Shown here piece by piece: positions 1 through 10,805 of a DNA stretch of 64,000 nucleotides. The position numbers and the translations under genes were made by a program. This stretch comes from JBOHUC01 sp050733935 (GTDB lineage Bacteria > Eisenbacteria > RBG-16-71-46 > DASYSL01): the NCBI GenBank assembly GCA_050733935.1, contig JBOHUC010000093.1:1-64000 (forward strand). The letters are read 5' to 3'. Every line of letters begins with the position of its first letter. The stretch's first letter is position 1. Below the pieces are notes generated by a model, which was not told the DNA's origin, made no database searches, and saw only the letters and a list, made by a program, of their open reading frames with translations.

Positions 1-145
1 GGGCCGCGGGTGTCTTCTTCTTCACGGCGACGCTCCTTCTTGGCGGGCACTCGGCCCGGGTTCTTGGTGGAACCAGAAGGGTACGTCGCCTTCAGCCTTT
101 TACACACCTGTTGAGCTTAGCCCCCTCGCGGCAGGGTATAGGCTT

Positions 146-1474
146 GTGAATACTTCCCGCCCTGTTACGGTTTATTCAGACCCTCGTGGCACCGTGCCAC
201 TCGGGACCTCCCTCGCAACGGACACGGCCACGGGCCGCGCCAGCGCATACCTTCGTGAACGCCGATTCGATTACGTCATCACTGGAGCCGGATTCCCGGC
301 TAGGCTCTTCTCGGATGCAGAGGGTGGCCTTCCGCTCGGCGGCCTTGCTTGGATCAACGCGCTCGACTATGGGTCGATTCAGGCAGCCGTGGATGCCCTG
401 CCGCCCGACGGAGGCACCGTCTACATCCCCGCCTCGCGGCCAGGCGATCCAGCGGGACCATACACTGCGTTGACAAAACCGTCATACACGCCACCACTCA
501 CGCTACCACCAAATCGCGCGATTCGCATCCTTGGCGACGGACCATTTGCAACGTACTTGCGGTCAGATGATTTCACGAAAGACATGATCGTTATGGGCGG
601 TGACTACCAGACCATTGAGGGAATCACTCTTCTTGGCCCGTTTGTTCCTGCACCGGACCCGGACACCCAGGGTCGCGGTGTAGTAATCCTCCGAACTGGC
701 CCGTATGCAATCCCATATCAAGCCGACACGGCAACAACCATTAGCTATCACCCAAGAATCAAGGATTGCCGTATCGAACAAACCAGCTCCTGGGGCGTAT
801 TTATCGGCCCGTCACAACAGCCAACGCCGCCCAAGCTTACTGTTTGGGCAACCTTTGAGAACGTCGAGATTCGTGATTGTAGCGCCGGCGGTTGCATACG
901 GATCAACGGTGGAGGCAGCGCGGCGCTCAACTTCAAGAACTGTAACCTGAAGAACTATACAGGTAACGGCATCAAGGCGACCGGAGATCTTATTTCGCTG
1001 ATCGACTGCATCGTCGAAGGGGAGAGGGGTGTGGGAAGCCCGGCACCATCTCCCATTGAGCTAACGGACTGCTCAGGCGTTCTGATTCAGCGGTGTTGGT
1101 TCGAGTCTATCCGCCCAGGAGGCGGGTACTCGATTCGACTTCTTGGAACGTGCCGCAATGTCACGATCGCGTCGTGCTTCTTCGCCCGGTTAGCAACTTC
1201 TGTGTCGGGTGCAGCGATTGAAGTAGGTGGGTTCGCAAGAGGAGTACTGATTGTCGAGCCGCATATCCTGGCGCGGCAACCAGCCGGCGGATCCGGCGAG
1301 ATTATGATCCATGAGTCGACAGTCTCGGGAACCCACAATGAAGTTACAGTAGTGGGAGGCAGCGTCGCATACGACGAAGCTCCTTCGATCTATGCCGATC
1401 CGCAGATCATAGACAATGCTAATGTCACCCAGTTGATTAGAAGCAGTCTCATAAATACCGGCGAAGCAGAATGA
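146..1474 (+). CDS. Right-handed beta-helix (pectate-lyase/tailspike-like) protein, 3' end replaced by an IS
   Basis: Probably a surface or secreted beta-helix protein; no enzymatic role can be read. The N-terminal 70 residues hold two similar short modules (VTVYSDPRGTVPLGT and ARLFSDAEGGLPLGG). Then comes a Pectate_lyase_3-like entry (DYGSIQAAVDALPPDGGTVYIP) and repeated rungs with N/D/C-rich turns, for example IRDCSAGGCIRINGGGSAA and LIDCIVEG. The GTG start has an AGGG about 9 nt upstream. The frame stays open, without another usual start codon, to the window edge, so an earlier start outside is possible. GC is near 50%, well below the right-hand neighbours. From about residue 432 the reading frame is encoded by the IS left end, so the native C-terminus is lost. 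Confidence 0.75.
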   Translation: MNTSRPVTVYSDPRGTVPLGTSLATDTATGRASAYLRERRFDYVITGAGFPARLFSDAEGGLPLGGLAWINALDYGSIQAAVDALPPDGGTVYIPASRPGDPAGPYTALTKPSYTPPLTLPPNRAIRILGDGPFATYLRSDDFTKDMIVMGGDYQTIEGITLLGPFVPAPDPDTQGRGVVILRTGPYAIPYQADTATTISYHPRIKDCRIEQTSSWGVFIGPSQQPTPPKLTVWATFENVEIRDCSAGGCIRINGGGSAALNFKNCNLKNYTGNGIKATGDLISLIDCIVEGERGVGSPAPSPIELTDCSGVLIQRCWFESIRPGGGYSIRLLGTCRNVTIASCFFARLATSVSGAAIEVGGFARGVLIVEPHILARQPAGGSGEIMIHESTVSGTHNEVTVVGGSVAYDEAPSIYADPQIIDNANVTQLIRSSLINTGEAE

Positions 1475-2295
1475 CGATGCAACCGAGGTGCACGAAGCCG
1501 CGGAAGTTCAGGAAGTTATGCTCGTAGCGCACGACCAGCCGTCGGAAGTTGTAGAGCCAGGCGAACAGCCGTTCGATCTTCCAGCGTCGGCGGTATCGAC
1601 GGAGAACACGGCCATCCTGGGTCTTGTTCCGTCGGTTCCGACGATGCGGCGCGATCATCTCGATGCCTTGCGCCTCGAGCGCCTCGTCGAGGCGATCGCT
1701 GTCGTAGGCATTGTCTCCCAGAAGTCGTTCGGGAAGAGCGTCGGTGAAGCGTTCGTCGAGAGTTGCGTGTACAAGGGTGACTTCATGCGGCGTAGCACTG
1801 GCCACGCCGGCGGCGAGAGGAAGACCAGAACCGTCTGCCACTGCCATGAGCTTCGTGCCCTTGCCCCGCTTGGTCTTGCCCACGCAGAGCCCCCCTTTTT
1901 GGCCCCTACGAAGGAGCCGTCGATCGAGCACTCGGAGAGATCCAGTTTTCCTCGATCGCGGAGATCTTCCGCCAGTGCGTGGAGAATCCGTTCAAACACC
2001 CCGCTCTCACTCCACTCCTGATGGCGACGCTGGCAGGTGGCACGCGAGGGGTAACGGTCCGGAAGGTCCTGCCAACGGGCTCCCGTGCGCAGAATCCAGA
2101 GGATCCCGTTCAGTACTTCACGAGCATGTCGCCACGGTCGGCCCCGACCATCGGGTCGACGATGGGGCTTCGGAATCAACGGTTCCAGGACTGCCCACTG
2201 CTCGTCCTTGAGGTCCACGGCCACCCCGAGATCGCTTGCCCGCGGGGGCACTCGGGGCGCATCCTACACCCTCCGACCATTTATGAGACTGCTTC
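1440..2295 (-). mobile_element. IS5-family insertion sequence (IS427-like group), 856 bp
   Basis: The ends are perfect inverted repeats: GAAGCAGTCTCATAAAT at 1440-1456 is the reverse complement of 2279-2295. The element is bracketed by TA on both sides (1438-1439 and 2296-2297), as expected for TA-targeting IS5 elements. Symmetry even runs on into the flanks (TTAG/CTAA). It carries one transposase in two overlapping frames. Size, TA target and split transposase all fit the IS427 group. The left flank is low-GC and the right flank high-GC. Confidence 0.9.
1449..2251 (-). CDS. IS5-family DDE transposase, two overlapping frames (orfA 1655-2251, orfB 1449-1931)
   Basis: Catalyses cut-and-paste transposition of the surrounding IS. 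orfA carries the N-terminal DUF4096-like segment (LKDEQWAVLEPLIP, LRTGARWQDLP) and the first catalytic Asp in SIDGSFVGAKKGG. orfB carries the second Asp (LLGDNAYDSDRLDE) and the glutamate signature YRRRWKIERLFAW...FRRLVVRYEH. On the coding strand the frames join at an A5G6 tract (1890-1900). There a -1 slip turns KKGGS into KKGGLCVGKTKRGKG, restoring the family sequence. Two-frame organisation with -1 frameshifting is known for IS427-group elements, so this is probably functional rather than a pseudogene. Sequencing error in the G-run is the alternative. Confidence 0.88.
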
Positions 2296-2936
2296 TAACC
2301 CGGAGACAACTCCTCGGAGAGCAGACGGGCCTTGGTCGCAAGACCAGCGGCCCGTTCGTATTCCTTCCGCTCGAGCGCGCGCTCGGCTTCGACCACGAAA
2401 TCACTCGCGATCTTGAGTTTCTTCCGCTGATCCTCGTCGAGCTTCTTCTCGTCGAGCTTCGAGAGGCGCGTGCGCGCCTCGTCCACGGCCTTCCGTGTCT
2501 CGCGCTGGAGCGTGATCTCCGCGCTCTCGGGGAGGATCGGCGCGAGCGGCTCGTTGCGCTTGCGAAGCGTGTCGGCGGCCGCGGTGCCGGCGGCTCCGGC
2601 CGCTCCTCCGGATCCGGCGGCGTTTGCGGGTCCGGGGGCGGCCGACGACGAAGCACCCGTCTGGACCCCCGCCTTCGGTTCCGTGTTCGCCTTCGCGACC
2701 TTGCGGGGAGCGGAGGCGGCCGCGCCTGCCGTGCTCGAATCGGGAAGCTCCGTGCCGTTTGCCATCGTGGTCGTATCGGGCTTGAGCGTGTCGCGCGTCG
2801 CCGCCTGTACGTCGGGAATCACCGCGACGGGCTTCGGCTTGTGCGAGCAGCCGGAAAGAAGGACCGCGAGCGCCACGGCCGGCACAAACGCGAACAACGC
2901 TGACGACGCGCTGAGCACACGCGAGGAGCGCCTCAT
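2295..2936 (-). CDS. Hypothetical lipoprotein with charged helical C-terminus
   Basis: Start chosen at the ATG overlapping the kinase stop by four bases (ATGA), which implies translational coupling to the two-component genes. The N-terminus is a lipoprotein signal (VALAVLLSGC) with the lipid-bearing Cys near residue 30. A low-complexity Ala/Gly/Pro/Thr stretch of about 100 residues follows. The last 70 residues form a charged, helical, TPR-like region (RTRLSKLDEKKLDEDQRKK, ERALERKEYERAAGLATKA). The function is not recognisable; an envelope protein tied to the kinase signal is a guess from the operon. The TAG stop uses one base of the IS; without the IS the stop would be TAA at the same codon. 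Confidence 0.7.
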   Translation of the reverse strand: MRRSSRVLSASSALFAFVPAVALAVLLSGCSHKPKPVAVIPDVQAATRDTLKPDTTTMANGTELPDSSTAGAAASAPRKVAKANTEPKAGVQTGASSSAAPGPANAAGSGGAAGAAGTAAADTLRKRNEPLAPILPESAEITLQRETRKAVDEARTRLSKLDEKKLDEDQRKKLKIASDFVVEAERALERKEYERAAGLATKARLLSEELSPG

Positions 2937-4863
2937 GCCGCCCCCTCGGCCGGAACTTCCGGCGCGGTCGCGAGCGGCACGTTGAGCGGGAGCCACACGG
3001 TGAACGTCGTCCCCTTTCCGGCTTCGGAATCGACGGTCACGTTGCCGCCGTGGAGCTGGGCCACGCGCTGCACGATCGCAAGGCCGATCCCCGAGCCGCG
3101 CTCTCGCGTCGTGAAGAAGAGGTCGAACACGCGCGCCTGCTCGTGGCGGGAGATTCCGCGTCCGCGATCGCGCACGCGGACCGCAAGGCCGCGGTTCGCC
3201 GTCTCCACGACGTCGATCTCGATCGGGCCTGCGTGCGGGCCGGCCTCGATCGCGTTCTGCGTGAGGTTCAAGAACGCCTGGTAGAGAAGCCCCCGATCGC
3301 CCCACAAAGTCGGAAGTCCGGGCTGCGGCGAGAAGCGGATGCCGACTCCGCGCTCCTCCGCCTCGCTCGAGAGAAGGCTCACGACTTCGGAGAGGACCGC
3401 GTTCACGTTGAGCGGCTCGCGCTCGGCCTGGGTCATGCGCGCGATCCGGAGGAATCCGTTCACGACCTCGTCGAGCCTTCGAATCTGGTCGCCCACCACG
3501 TTCAGGTTCCGCATCGGGCCGCTCACATCGCCGTTGCCGGCTCCGCGGGTCATTTTTTCGCGCGCCAGCTCGAGGTTCAGGAACATGGCCTGGAGCGGGT
3601 TCTTGATCTCGTGCGCGACGCCGAGCGCGACCTGGCCCCACGCGATCATGCGCTGCGATTCGTCGAGGAGCGTCGTGAGCTTCCGGAGCGAATCGCTGTT
3701 CCGGAGCGTGAGCACCACGCCGTGCTGCCCCGGACCGGCGCCGACCGGATAGCCGAGCAGGAGATAGCGGTCGCCGCGCGCGTCGGAATCGAACCGCACT
3801 TCCGCCCGCTCCTGCGCGCGGGCCTGGTCACGCGTCCCGCGCCACAACTCGGTGAGCGGATGGTAGGCACCGAGCTCGGCGTCCAGGCGCTGCTCGGCGA
3901 GCGTGGTCGCCGTGCGGCCCAGCACCCGGCACGCGGTCGGATTCGCGAGCGCGATCCGGCCGTCGACGTCCACCATCACGACTCCGTCCTCGAGGCCGTC
4001 GACGAGGGCCGCAAGCCGCCGGCCGCGCTCTTCGATCGCCGTCCGGTCCTGCGCGAGCCGCTCGGCCATCACGTTGAAGGAGCTGAAGAGCTGCGCGACC
4101 TCGCCCGTCTCGTTGATCTCGAGCTTCTGTCCGAAGTCGCCCTGTCCGACCGCCTCGATGCCCGCCGCGAGCTTCCGGAGCGGCTTCGAGATGAGGTCCG
4201 CGAGCACGATCCCGACGATCAACGCGAGCACGAACGCGATGCCGGCGACGAGAAGGCTCGTCCGGAGCGGCGGCCACAGCGCATCGAGCACGGCGTTCGC
4301 GGGCATGCCGACGTGGATCGTCGCAAACGGCTGGCCGCCCCGCCCCACCACGCGCACGACCTCGTAGTCGCGTCCGCGGTTTCGGAGGAGGTCCGAAAGC
4401 TTGACGACCGGATTGAGCTTCTGGAGACGCTCCGCGTCCGGCGCATGGCCTACGGACTCCTCGAGGAGCGGCGGCGAGGAGTGCGCGAGCGGCTCGCCCT
4501 TCGCGTTCGCGACCGCAATGTAGGTGATGTACGGGTAGTAGCCGACCGCCGACGTGAAGATGGATTCGAGCGAGCGATCCTCGCGCACGGCTCCTTCCCA
4601 CGCGCGGACAGGCTTCCCTTCGGTCGTCGCGATGATCTGGGTCGAGACCTGCTGGGCGATCTGGACGCTGTTCCGGACCATCTGACCGATCTCGCGATCC
4701 GCGAGCGAGAACAGGTGGAGCAGCGTTCCGAGGGCCAGGACGAGGAGCGCGAGGGAGGGAAAGGCGACGAGGAGTCGCGTCCGGATCGGGAGCATCGCGA
4801 CCGCGCGGAGCCCCGCGTCGAGAGCGGCCAGGCGTCCTGCGCCCGCGGAGCGAAGCTCTGCGG

Positions 4864-4867
<4 letters not shown>
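2933..4867 (-). CDS. Membrane sensor histidine kinase (NtrB/ZraS-like)
   Basis: Autophosphorylates and passes phosphate to the adjacent sigma-54 activator. It is 644 residues long. TM1 spans about 29-52, followed by a periplasmic sensor of about 150 residues with Cache-like features (AVGYYPYITYIAVANAKGEPL). TM2 spans about 204-224, HAMP about 222-275 and PAS about 285-395. The H-box has phosphoacceptor His419 (GVAHEIKNPLQ). The N-box is NLTQNAIEAG (Asn538) and the G-boxes are DRGRGIS and GSGIGLAI. The HEIKNPL type is typical of NtrC partners. It overlaps both neighbours by four bases. The ligand is unknown. Clustering with the response regulator makes the pair assignment secure. Confidence 0.93.
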
Positions 4868-6648
<1,781 letters not shown>

Positions 6649-6905
6649 TCCGTGTCCCGCGTTCCGGAATGAATTACCCTGCTTTCCCGGCGACGGTTCC
6701 GGGGGGCCCCGCGCGGGCGACCAGCGATCCGATTTCTAAATTGTGGAATACCAATGAATTGAAACTGATTTGCGTCCGGACTCGTTCGAGCGCGACGGCG
6801 GCCTCTCGGATGGCACCGAGCTTGCCTTAGGAGGGGTCAGTCCGGTCGCCGGCTGACATCCGCGCTCCCTCCCCAGCTCGGGCTTTGCCGGTCCGGACAC
6901 AGCAA
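6649..6905. other. Intergenic region upstream of the response regulator
   Basis: Contains no convincing gene. An AT-rich patch near 6735-6772 is the most likely promoter zone for the minus-strand two-component operon. I could not align a clear -35/-10 pair or a sigma-54 motif here. Confidence 0.4.
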
Positions 6906-6932
6906 GGGGCGCCCACCGCGAGGGGGCGCCCC
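6906..6932. terminator. GC-rich hairpin directly after the HTH regulator stop
   Basis: Eight-base arms GGGGCGCC (6906-6913) and GGCGCCCC (6925-6932) abut the regulator stop codon. The minus strand lacks a T-run. The plus strand has CTAACTTTTCT after it, so it could terminate from either side or simply stabilise the mRNA end. Confidence 0.5.
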
Positions 6933-7703
6933 CTAACTTTTCTGGCTCTCCCCGCGTCTCCCACGTCCTCCCGAGAGGCCCCCCGCTCGCCGCCTGGCGG
7001 ACTTTCGGGCAGGGCCATCGACGATCTCCGGAACCCATGTGATCGTGAGATAAGCGCGCCGGACGACGGGCTCCTGCGCGGCCCCGCCCTTCCCGCTCCG
7101 TCCTGTCCTACCGGTTGCCTCCTTCGCCGATCCCCCCATCCGCTGGATCCGGGTGACCAGGCGGGTGACCTCACGTTGAATCGCACGAAGCTCCGCCTCG
7201 GAGGAGACACCGACCATGAGACGCGCCACGAACGGCTTTTGCGCATCGGGGAGCGCGGGATCCGCGATCATCGCGTCGAGTGCGGACCCGACCTCCTCAC
7301 GTGCACGGTCGAGCACCTGGAGTGCGATCGCCGCCGCTCCTTCCGTCGCAAGACGGACCGTCGCCGAGCGAGCCCGCGGGCCCACGAGCTGATCGGGATC
7401 GAACTCGATCGAGCGACCTGTGACCTCGTAGTACTTCTCGATCGTTCCGCGATTCGGCCGGGTTTCGCGCAGGCGGAGGAACCCGACCCGCTCGAGAGCC
7501 GCCACGTGGTGGTAGAGGCGCGTGGCGGGAAGGTCGAGCCGGGCGGCCGCCTGCATGGTCGTGAGCGGGCCCTCGCCGAAGATCTCGAGCAGGCGAAGCC
7601 GGAGCGGATGCGCGAGCACCCGCACCTGCTCGAGCCGGTCGATCGTCTGGCGCCCCCCGGGGGTGGCGGGGGCGGTTGGGCGGTCAAATTTGGGTTTCGC
7701 CAC
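6933..7703 (-). CDS. ArsR-type winged-helix transcriptional regulator
   Basis: Helix-turn-helix regulator of about 256 residues. Start set at the GTG preceded by AAGGAGG at 4 nt spacing; the longer frame has no ribosome site. Residues about 18-100 carry an ArsR/HTH_20 fold (VRVLAHPLRLRLLEIFGEG, TTMQAAARLDLPATRLYHHV, ALERVGFLRLRETR). The helical remainder (to about 190) is of unknown ligand specificity, and the basic Gly/Arg-rich tail is probably disordered. It is divergent from the CPBP protease gene across an AT-rich 131-bp region with a palindrome, the layout of an autoregulated local repressor. No metal-binding Cys motif is evident. Confidence 0.78.
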   Translation of the reverse strand: MAKPKFDRPTAPATPGGRQTIDRLEQVRVLAHPLRLRLLEIFGEGPLTTMQAAARLDLPATRLYHHVAALERVGFLRLRETRPNRGTIEKYYEVTGRSIEFDPDQLVGPRARSATVRLATEGAAAIALQVLDRAREEVGSALDAMIADPALPDAQKPFVARLMVGVSSEAELRAIQREVTRLVTRIQRMGGSAKEATGRTGRSGKGGAAQEPVVRRAYLTITWVPEIVDGPARKSARRRAGGLSGGRGRRGESQKS

Positions 7704-7758
7704 GATCCCTCCTTCGGACCCGAAGAATAGGCCGAAATTTGGCACTCGACAACAGGTT

Positions 7759-7782
7759 ATTATTCATATATTATTGAATAAT
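7759..7782. promoter_or_regulatory. Palindromic operator candidate in AT-rich divergent promoter region
   Basis: ATTATTCA (7759-7766) and TGAATAAT (7775-7782) form perfect 8-bp arms around an 8-base AT spacer. They lie midway between the divergent HTH regulator and CPBP protease genes. A possible plus-strand -10 (TATATT, 7767-7772) lies inside it. It is exceptional in a GC-rich genome and suits the regulator encoded next to it. Confidence 0.6.
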
Positions 7783-7834
7783 CGTGGCGCACTGAATGGT
7801 CGGTGCGAACGCCGTTTCGACGAAGGAGGGACTC

Positions 7835-8575
7835 ATGAATCCGATCGATGTCGTGCTCATCCTCGCGTTCGCCGTGGTGTGGCCGGCGTACGGTGCGCGC
7901 ACGGCCGGGCCCGCACTCAAGCGCGCGGTCGCCGCGGGCCTCGAGGGCGCCCGCGTGAAGGGGTACTGGGACATGATTCTCGAGCAGTGGACGTTCTCCG
8001 CGCTCGCGCTCGCGTCCGTGATCACGGCGGGGCGCACGCTGGAGGAGCTCCGGCTCCTCCCGCCTTCCGGCGTCGGGCTTGCAGTGAGTGTCGTCGCAAT
8101 CGTTCTCGTCGCGGTGTTCTTCGCCTGGCAGTCGCGCCAGGCGTTCGGGTCGGCGGCCGGGCTCGAGGCGCTCCGCCGGCAACTCGAGCCGCTCGAATGG
8201 TTCATGCCCCACGGCCGGCGGGAGCGCACCTCGTTCCGAGCGGTTTCGGTCACGGCCGGCGTGTGCGAGGAGTGGTTCTTCCGCGGTTACATGCTGGCGA
8301 TCCTCACCCCCCTCCTCGGGCTCGTGTGGGCTGTCGTCGCGAGCACGCTCGTGTTCGGGCTCGCGCACGCGTACCAGGGCCCGACGGGAATCGTGCGGAC
8401 GGGACTCGTGGGACTCCTCATGGCCGGACTTGCCGTCTTTACGGGCTCGCTCTGGGCACCGATCGTGGTCCACGCGCTCGTCGACTGGATACAGGGGGAT
8501 ATGGTCGCACGCGTGCTCGAAGAGCAGGCACCAGTCGCGCCTGCGGCCAGCGAACCGATCGCGCTCCAAGCCTGA
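7835..8575 (+). CDS. CPBP-family (Abi) intramembrane metalloprotease
   Basis: Predicted multi-pass membrane glutamic-type/metallo-protease of about 246 residues. Start chosen at the ATG with AAGGAGG 5 nt upstream. Conserved CPBP motifs are present: motif 1 CEEWFFRG (EExxxR), motif 2 FGLAHAYQG, and motif 3 HALVDW near the C-terminus. At least five hydrophobic segments are visible. Family members include CAAX prenyl proteases and bacteriocin-immunity proteins; the substrate here is unknown. It is divergent from the HTH regulator, which may control it. Confidence 0.85.
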   Translation: MNPIDVVLILAFAVVWPAYGARTAGPALKRAVAAGLEGARVKGYWDMILEQWTFSALALASVITAGRTLEELRLLPPSGVGLAVSVVAIVLVAVFFAWQSRQAFGSAAGLEALRRQLEPLEWFMPHGRRERTSFRAVSVTAGVCEEWFFRGYMLAILTPLLGLVWAVVASTLVFGLAHAYQGPTGIVRTGLVGLLMAGLAVFTGSLWAPIVVHALVDWIQGDMVARVLEEQAPVAPAASEPIALQA

Positions 8576-8609
8576 GGCGGTGTGTCCGCTGCTGTGAGGA
8601 AGTCGGGAG

Positions 8610-10244
8610 CTAGCGCCGGCGGCGGGTTCCGAGCACGCCGCGGATCACCGCCTGCCCGGCGCGGCTCGTCGCGAACTTGAAGAGTCCTCCGAGGACCGCT
8701 GCCGCCGCAGTCGCGACCTGGGCCCCGCCGCTCGGACCTCTCGGGCGGGCGGGCCCGGTCTGCGACGATTCGGGCCGCGCGGATCCCGGCCGGCGGGACC
8801 CCGCAGGAGAGGCGGGCACGGGGCCACCCACTTCCCGGCCTGAGGGCTCGGGCGCAGGGGCCGGCGCACCCGCCAGCCTCGCCGCAAGCATCTCACGTGC
8901 GCTCTCGCGGTCCACCGCCTGAGCCAGCCGCGCCCGGAGCGTCGACGCGTCGAGTGCCCGAGCGAGCTCCTCGGGCGCCAGCGGCGCCATCCGGGAGCGC
9001 GGCGGGAGCATCCGGCAGGCGGCCACGGGCGCGGGGGCCCCGCTCTCGGCAAGCACGGAGATGACCGCCTCGCCGGTCCCGAGGGTCGTGAGCGTCTCCT
9101 CGAGATCGTAGAACGGCGTCGTCGGGAACGTGCTCACCGTCGCCTTGAGCCTCTTCGCGTCGTCCGGCGTGTACGCGCGCAGGGCGTGCTGCACGCGGTT
9201 TCCGAGCTGGCCCAGGACGTCGGCCGGCACGTCCTTCGGTGTCTGCGTCACGAAGAAGATCCCGATCCCCTTCGAGCGGATGAGCCGGACGACCTGCGTG
9301 ATCTTCTCGGTGAGCGCCTTCGACGCGTCGTCGAACAGGTAGTGCGCCTCGTCGAAGAAGAAGACGAGCAGCGGCTTCTCGGCATCCCCACGCTCGGGCA
9401 GCTCTTCGTACAGCTCGGCCAGAAGCCACATGAGGAATGTCGAGAAGAGCCGCGGCCGGTCCTGGACGTCGGCGAGCTCGAGGATCGAGATCATCCCGCG
9501 TCCGTCGGGGGCCGTGCGCAGGAGCTCCCGCACGTCGAACGCCGGCTCGCCGAAGAATCCACCGGCGCCCTGCGCTTCGAGCTCGGTCAACTTGCGGGCG
9601 AGCACGTCCGCCGTCGACTTCGAGAGCCCGCCGTATTGCGAAAGATCGGGGGGATCGTCGCCCGCAAGCCACGCGATGACCGCGCGCAGGTCGGTGAGAT
9701 CGAGGAGCGGAAGCCCCTGGTCGTCCGCGAACTTGAAGACGAGTGCCAGCACCGAGCTCTGCGTGTCGTTCAAGTCGAGCGCGCGCGCGAGGAGGAGCGG
9801 GCCGAAATCGGCGACCGTCGCGCGCACGGGCGCGCCCTGGCCGCCGGTCAGGCTCAGGAATTCGACGGGGAAGCCCGCGGGCTCGAACGGAACGCCGAGC
9901 GATTGCGCGCGCTCGAGCACTTTCGGCGAAGCCTCGCCGGGCGTGAGGAGCCCCGAGAGATCCCCCTTCAAATCGGCGAGGAACACGGGCACGCCCGCGG
10001 CCGAGAGCTTCTCGGCCATTCCCTGGAGGGTCTTCGTCTTTCCGGTGCCGGTCGTCCCCGCCACGAGGCCGTGGCGGTTCAGGAGTGACAGCGAGGCCGA
10101 GATGGGAAGATCCGCGTGGACGGCGCCGTCACGCAGCGCCGCGCCGAGCGCGACCGACGGACCCGCAAAGCGATAGCCTTCGCTCAACGCATCGCGAAAC
10201 GCCTCGGGGCCGCTAGCTCCCTTCCCGTCGCGATCCTTCGCCAT
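8610..10244 (-). CDS. HerA/FtsK-like ATPase, DUF853 (YjgR) family
   Basis: Predicted cytoplasmic NTPase of 544 residues, full length for DUF853. Walker A is GTTGTGKT (63-70), followed by LADLKGDLSGL. Walker B is LLVFFFDEAHYLF, then SKGIGIFFVTQTPKDVP (sensor region) and GNRVQHALRAYTP. This is the HerA-like C-terminal layout. E. coli YjgR has no firmly established role. The last 100 residues are Pro/Ala/Arg-rich, ending in a basic GVLGTRRRR tail that may bind nucleic acid or membrane (inference). It overlaps the DUF192 gene by 32 bases in another frame, so the two are probably co-transcribed. Confidence 0.88.
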   Translation of the reverse strand: MAKDRDGKGASGPEAFRDALSEGYRFAGPSVALGAALRDGAVHADLPISASLSLLNRHGLVAGTTGTGKTKTLQGMAEKLSAAGVPVFLADLKGDLSGLLTPGEASPKVLERAQSLGVPFEPAGFPVEFLSLTGGQGAPVRATVADFGPLLLARALDLNDTQSSVLALVFKFADDQGLPLLDLTDLRAVIAWLAGDDPPDLSQYGGLSKSTADVLARKLTELEAQGAGGFFGEPAFDVRELLRTAPDGRGMISILELADVQDRPRLFSTFLMWLLAELYEELPERGDAEKPLLVFFFDEAHYLFDDASKALTEKITQVVRLIRSKGIGIFFVTQTPKDVPADVLGQLGNRVQHALRAYTPDDAKRLKATVSTFPTTPFYDLEETLTTLGTGEAVISVLAESGAPAPVAACRMLPPRSRMAPLAPEELARALDASTLRARLAQAVDRESAREMLAARLAGAPAPAPEPSGREVGGPVPASPAGSRRPGSARPESSQTGPARPRGPSGGAQVATAAAAVLGGLFKFATSRAGQAVIRGVLGTRRRR

Positions 10245-10593
10245 CGATCTCCTCCCACTCGATCCGGTCGCCCCGCACGGTGCCGGTTGCGCGCAGCGTC
10301 CCGACGGGCAGCTCGAGCGTCGAATGCGCGCCCCAGAAGAGCTTCCCGATCCAGCCGGGCTTCAGGTTCTCCTGGACGCCGACCACCTCGTTCTTGCGAT
10401 TCAAGACCACGGTGTCGATCGGGAACTTCATCCCGAACATGTGGACCCACTCGCAGGGGACGAGCCAGAGGCCTTCGCCGGGCCCGAGCCCGCTACGGCC
10501 CAGAAGTCCCTGCGTTCGTTCCTCGCTCGTCTCGGCGAGGACGACCCGCTCGGCAATCACGACGTTTCGGGTGACGTTACGCGCGCGCAGCAC
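10213..10593 (-). CDS. DUF192 family protein
   Basis: Small beta-barrel protein of unknown function, about 126 residues. The diagnostic DUF192 features are present: AETSEERTQGLLGRSGLGPGEG, the W-H-F-G-M-K-F-PIDTVVL block (CEWVHMFGMKFPID) and the closing LELPVGT. Start placed at a GTG just before the domain (VLRARNVTRN); the longer frame (to 10662) enters low-complexity intergenic sequence. No signal peptide is seen with this start, although many relatives are exported. Its 3' end overlaps the HerA-like gene. Confidence 0.8.
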   Translation of the reverse strand: MLRARNVTRNVVIAERVVLAETSEERTQGLLGRSGLGPGEGLWLVPCEWVHMFGMKFPIDTVVLNRKNEVVGVQENLKPGWIGKLFWGAHSTLELPVGTLRATGTVRGDRIEWEEIDGEGSRREGS

Positions 10594-10805
10594 CTGTAGG
10601 GGCGCCTCACCTGAAGTTGAGTGGCAGGAACGGCCATACTCTAACACCACCATCGCGCTCACGTACTTCGGCGGTCAGCTTGCGGTCTGCACCTCTTCCG
10701 AGGAACTCAAGAACATCCAGTGGTTGCTTTCGTTGAGTCGCCGGGTCTCGATGGCAACTCCTAGTGGCTGTTCGCACAAGGCAAGTAGTGATTGCATCCC
10801 CTTGC

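Noticed and set aside
6749..6765. Possible Fur box upstream of the response regulator (TTGAAACTGATTTGC)
   Set aside because: Only the left half matches; the right half-site is missing and no promoter pairs with it.
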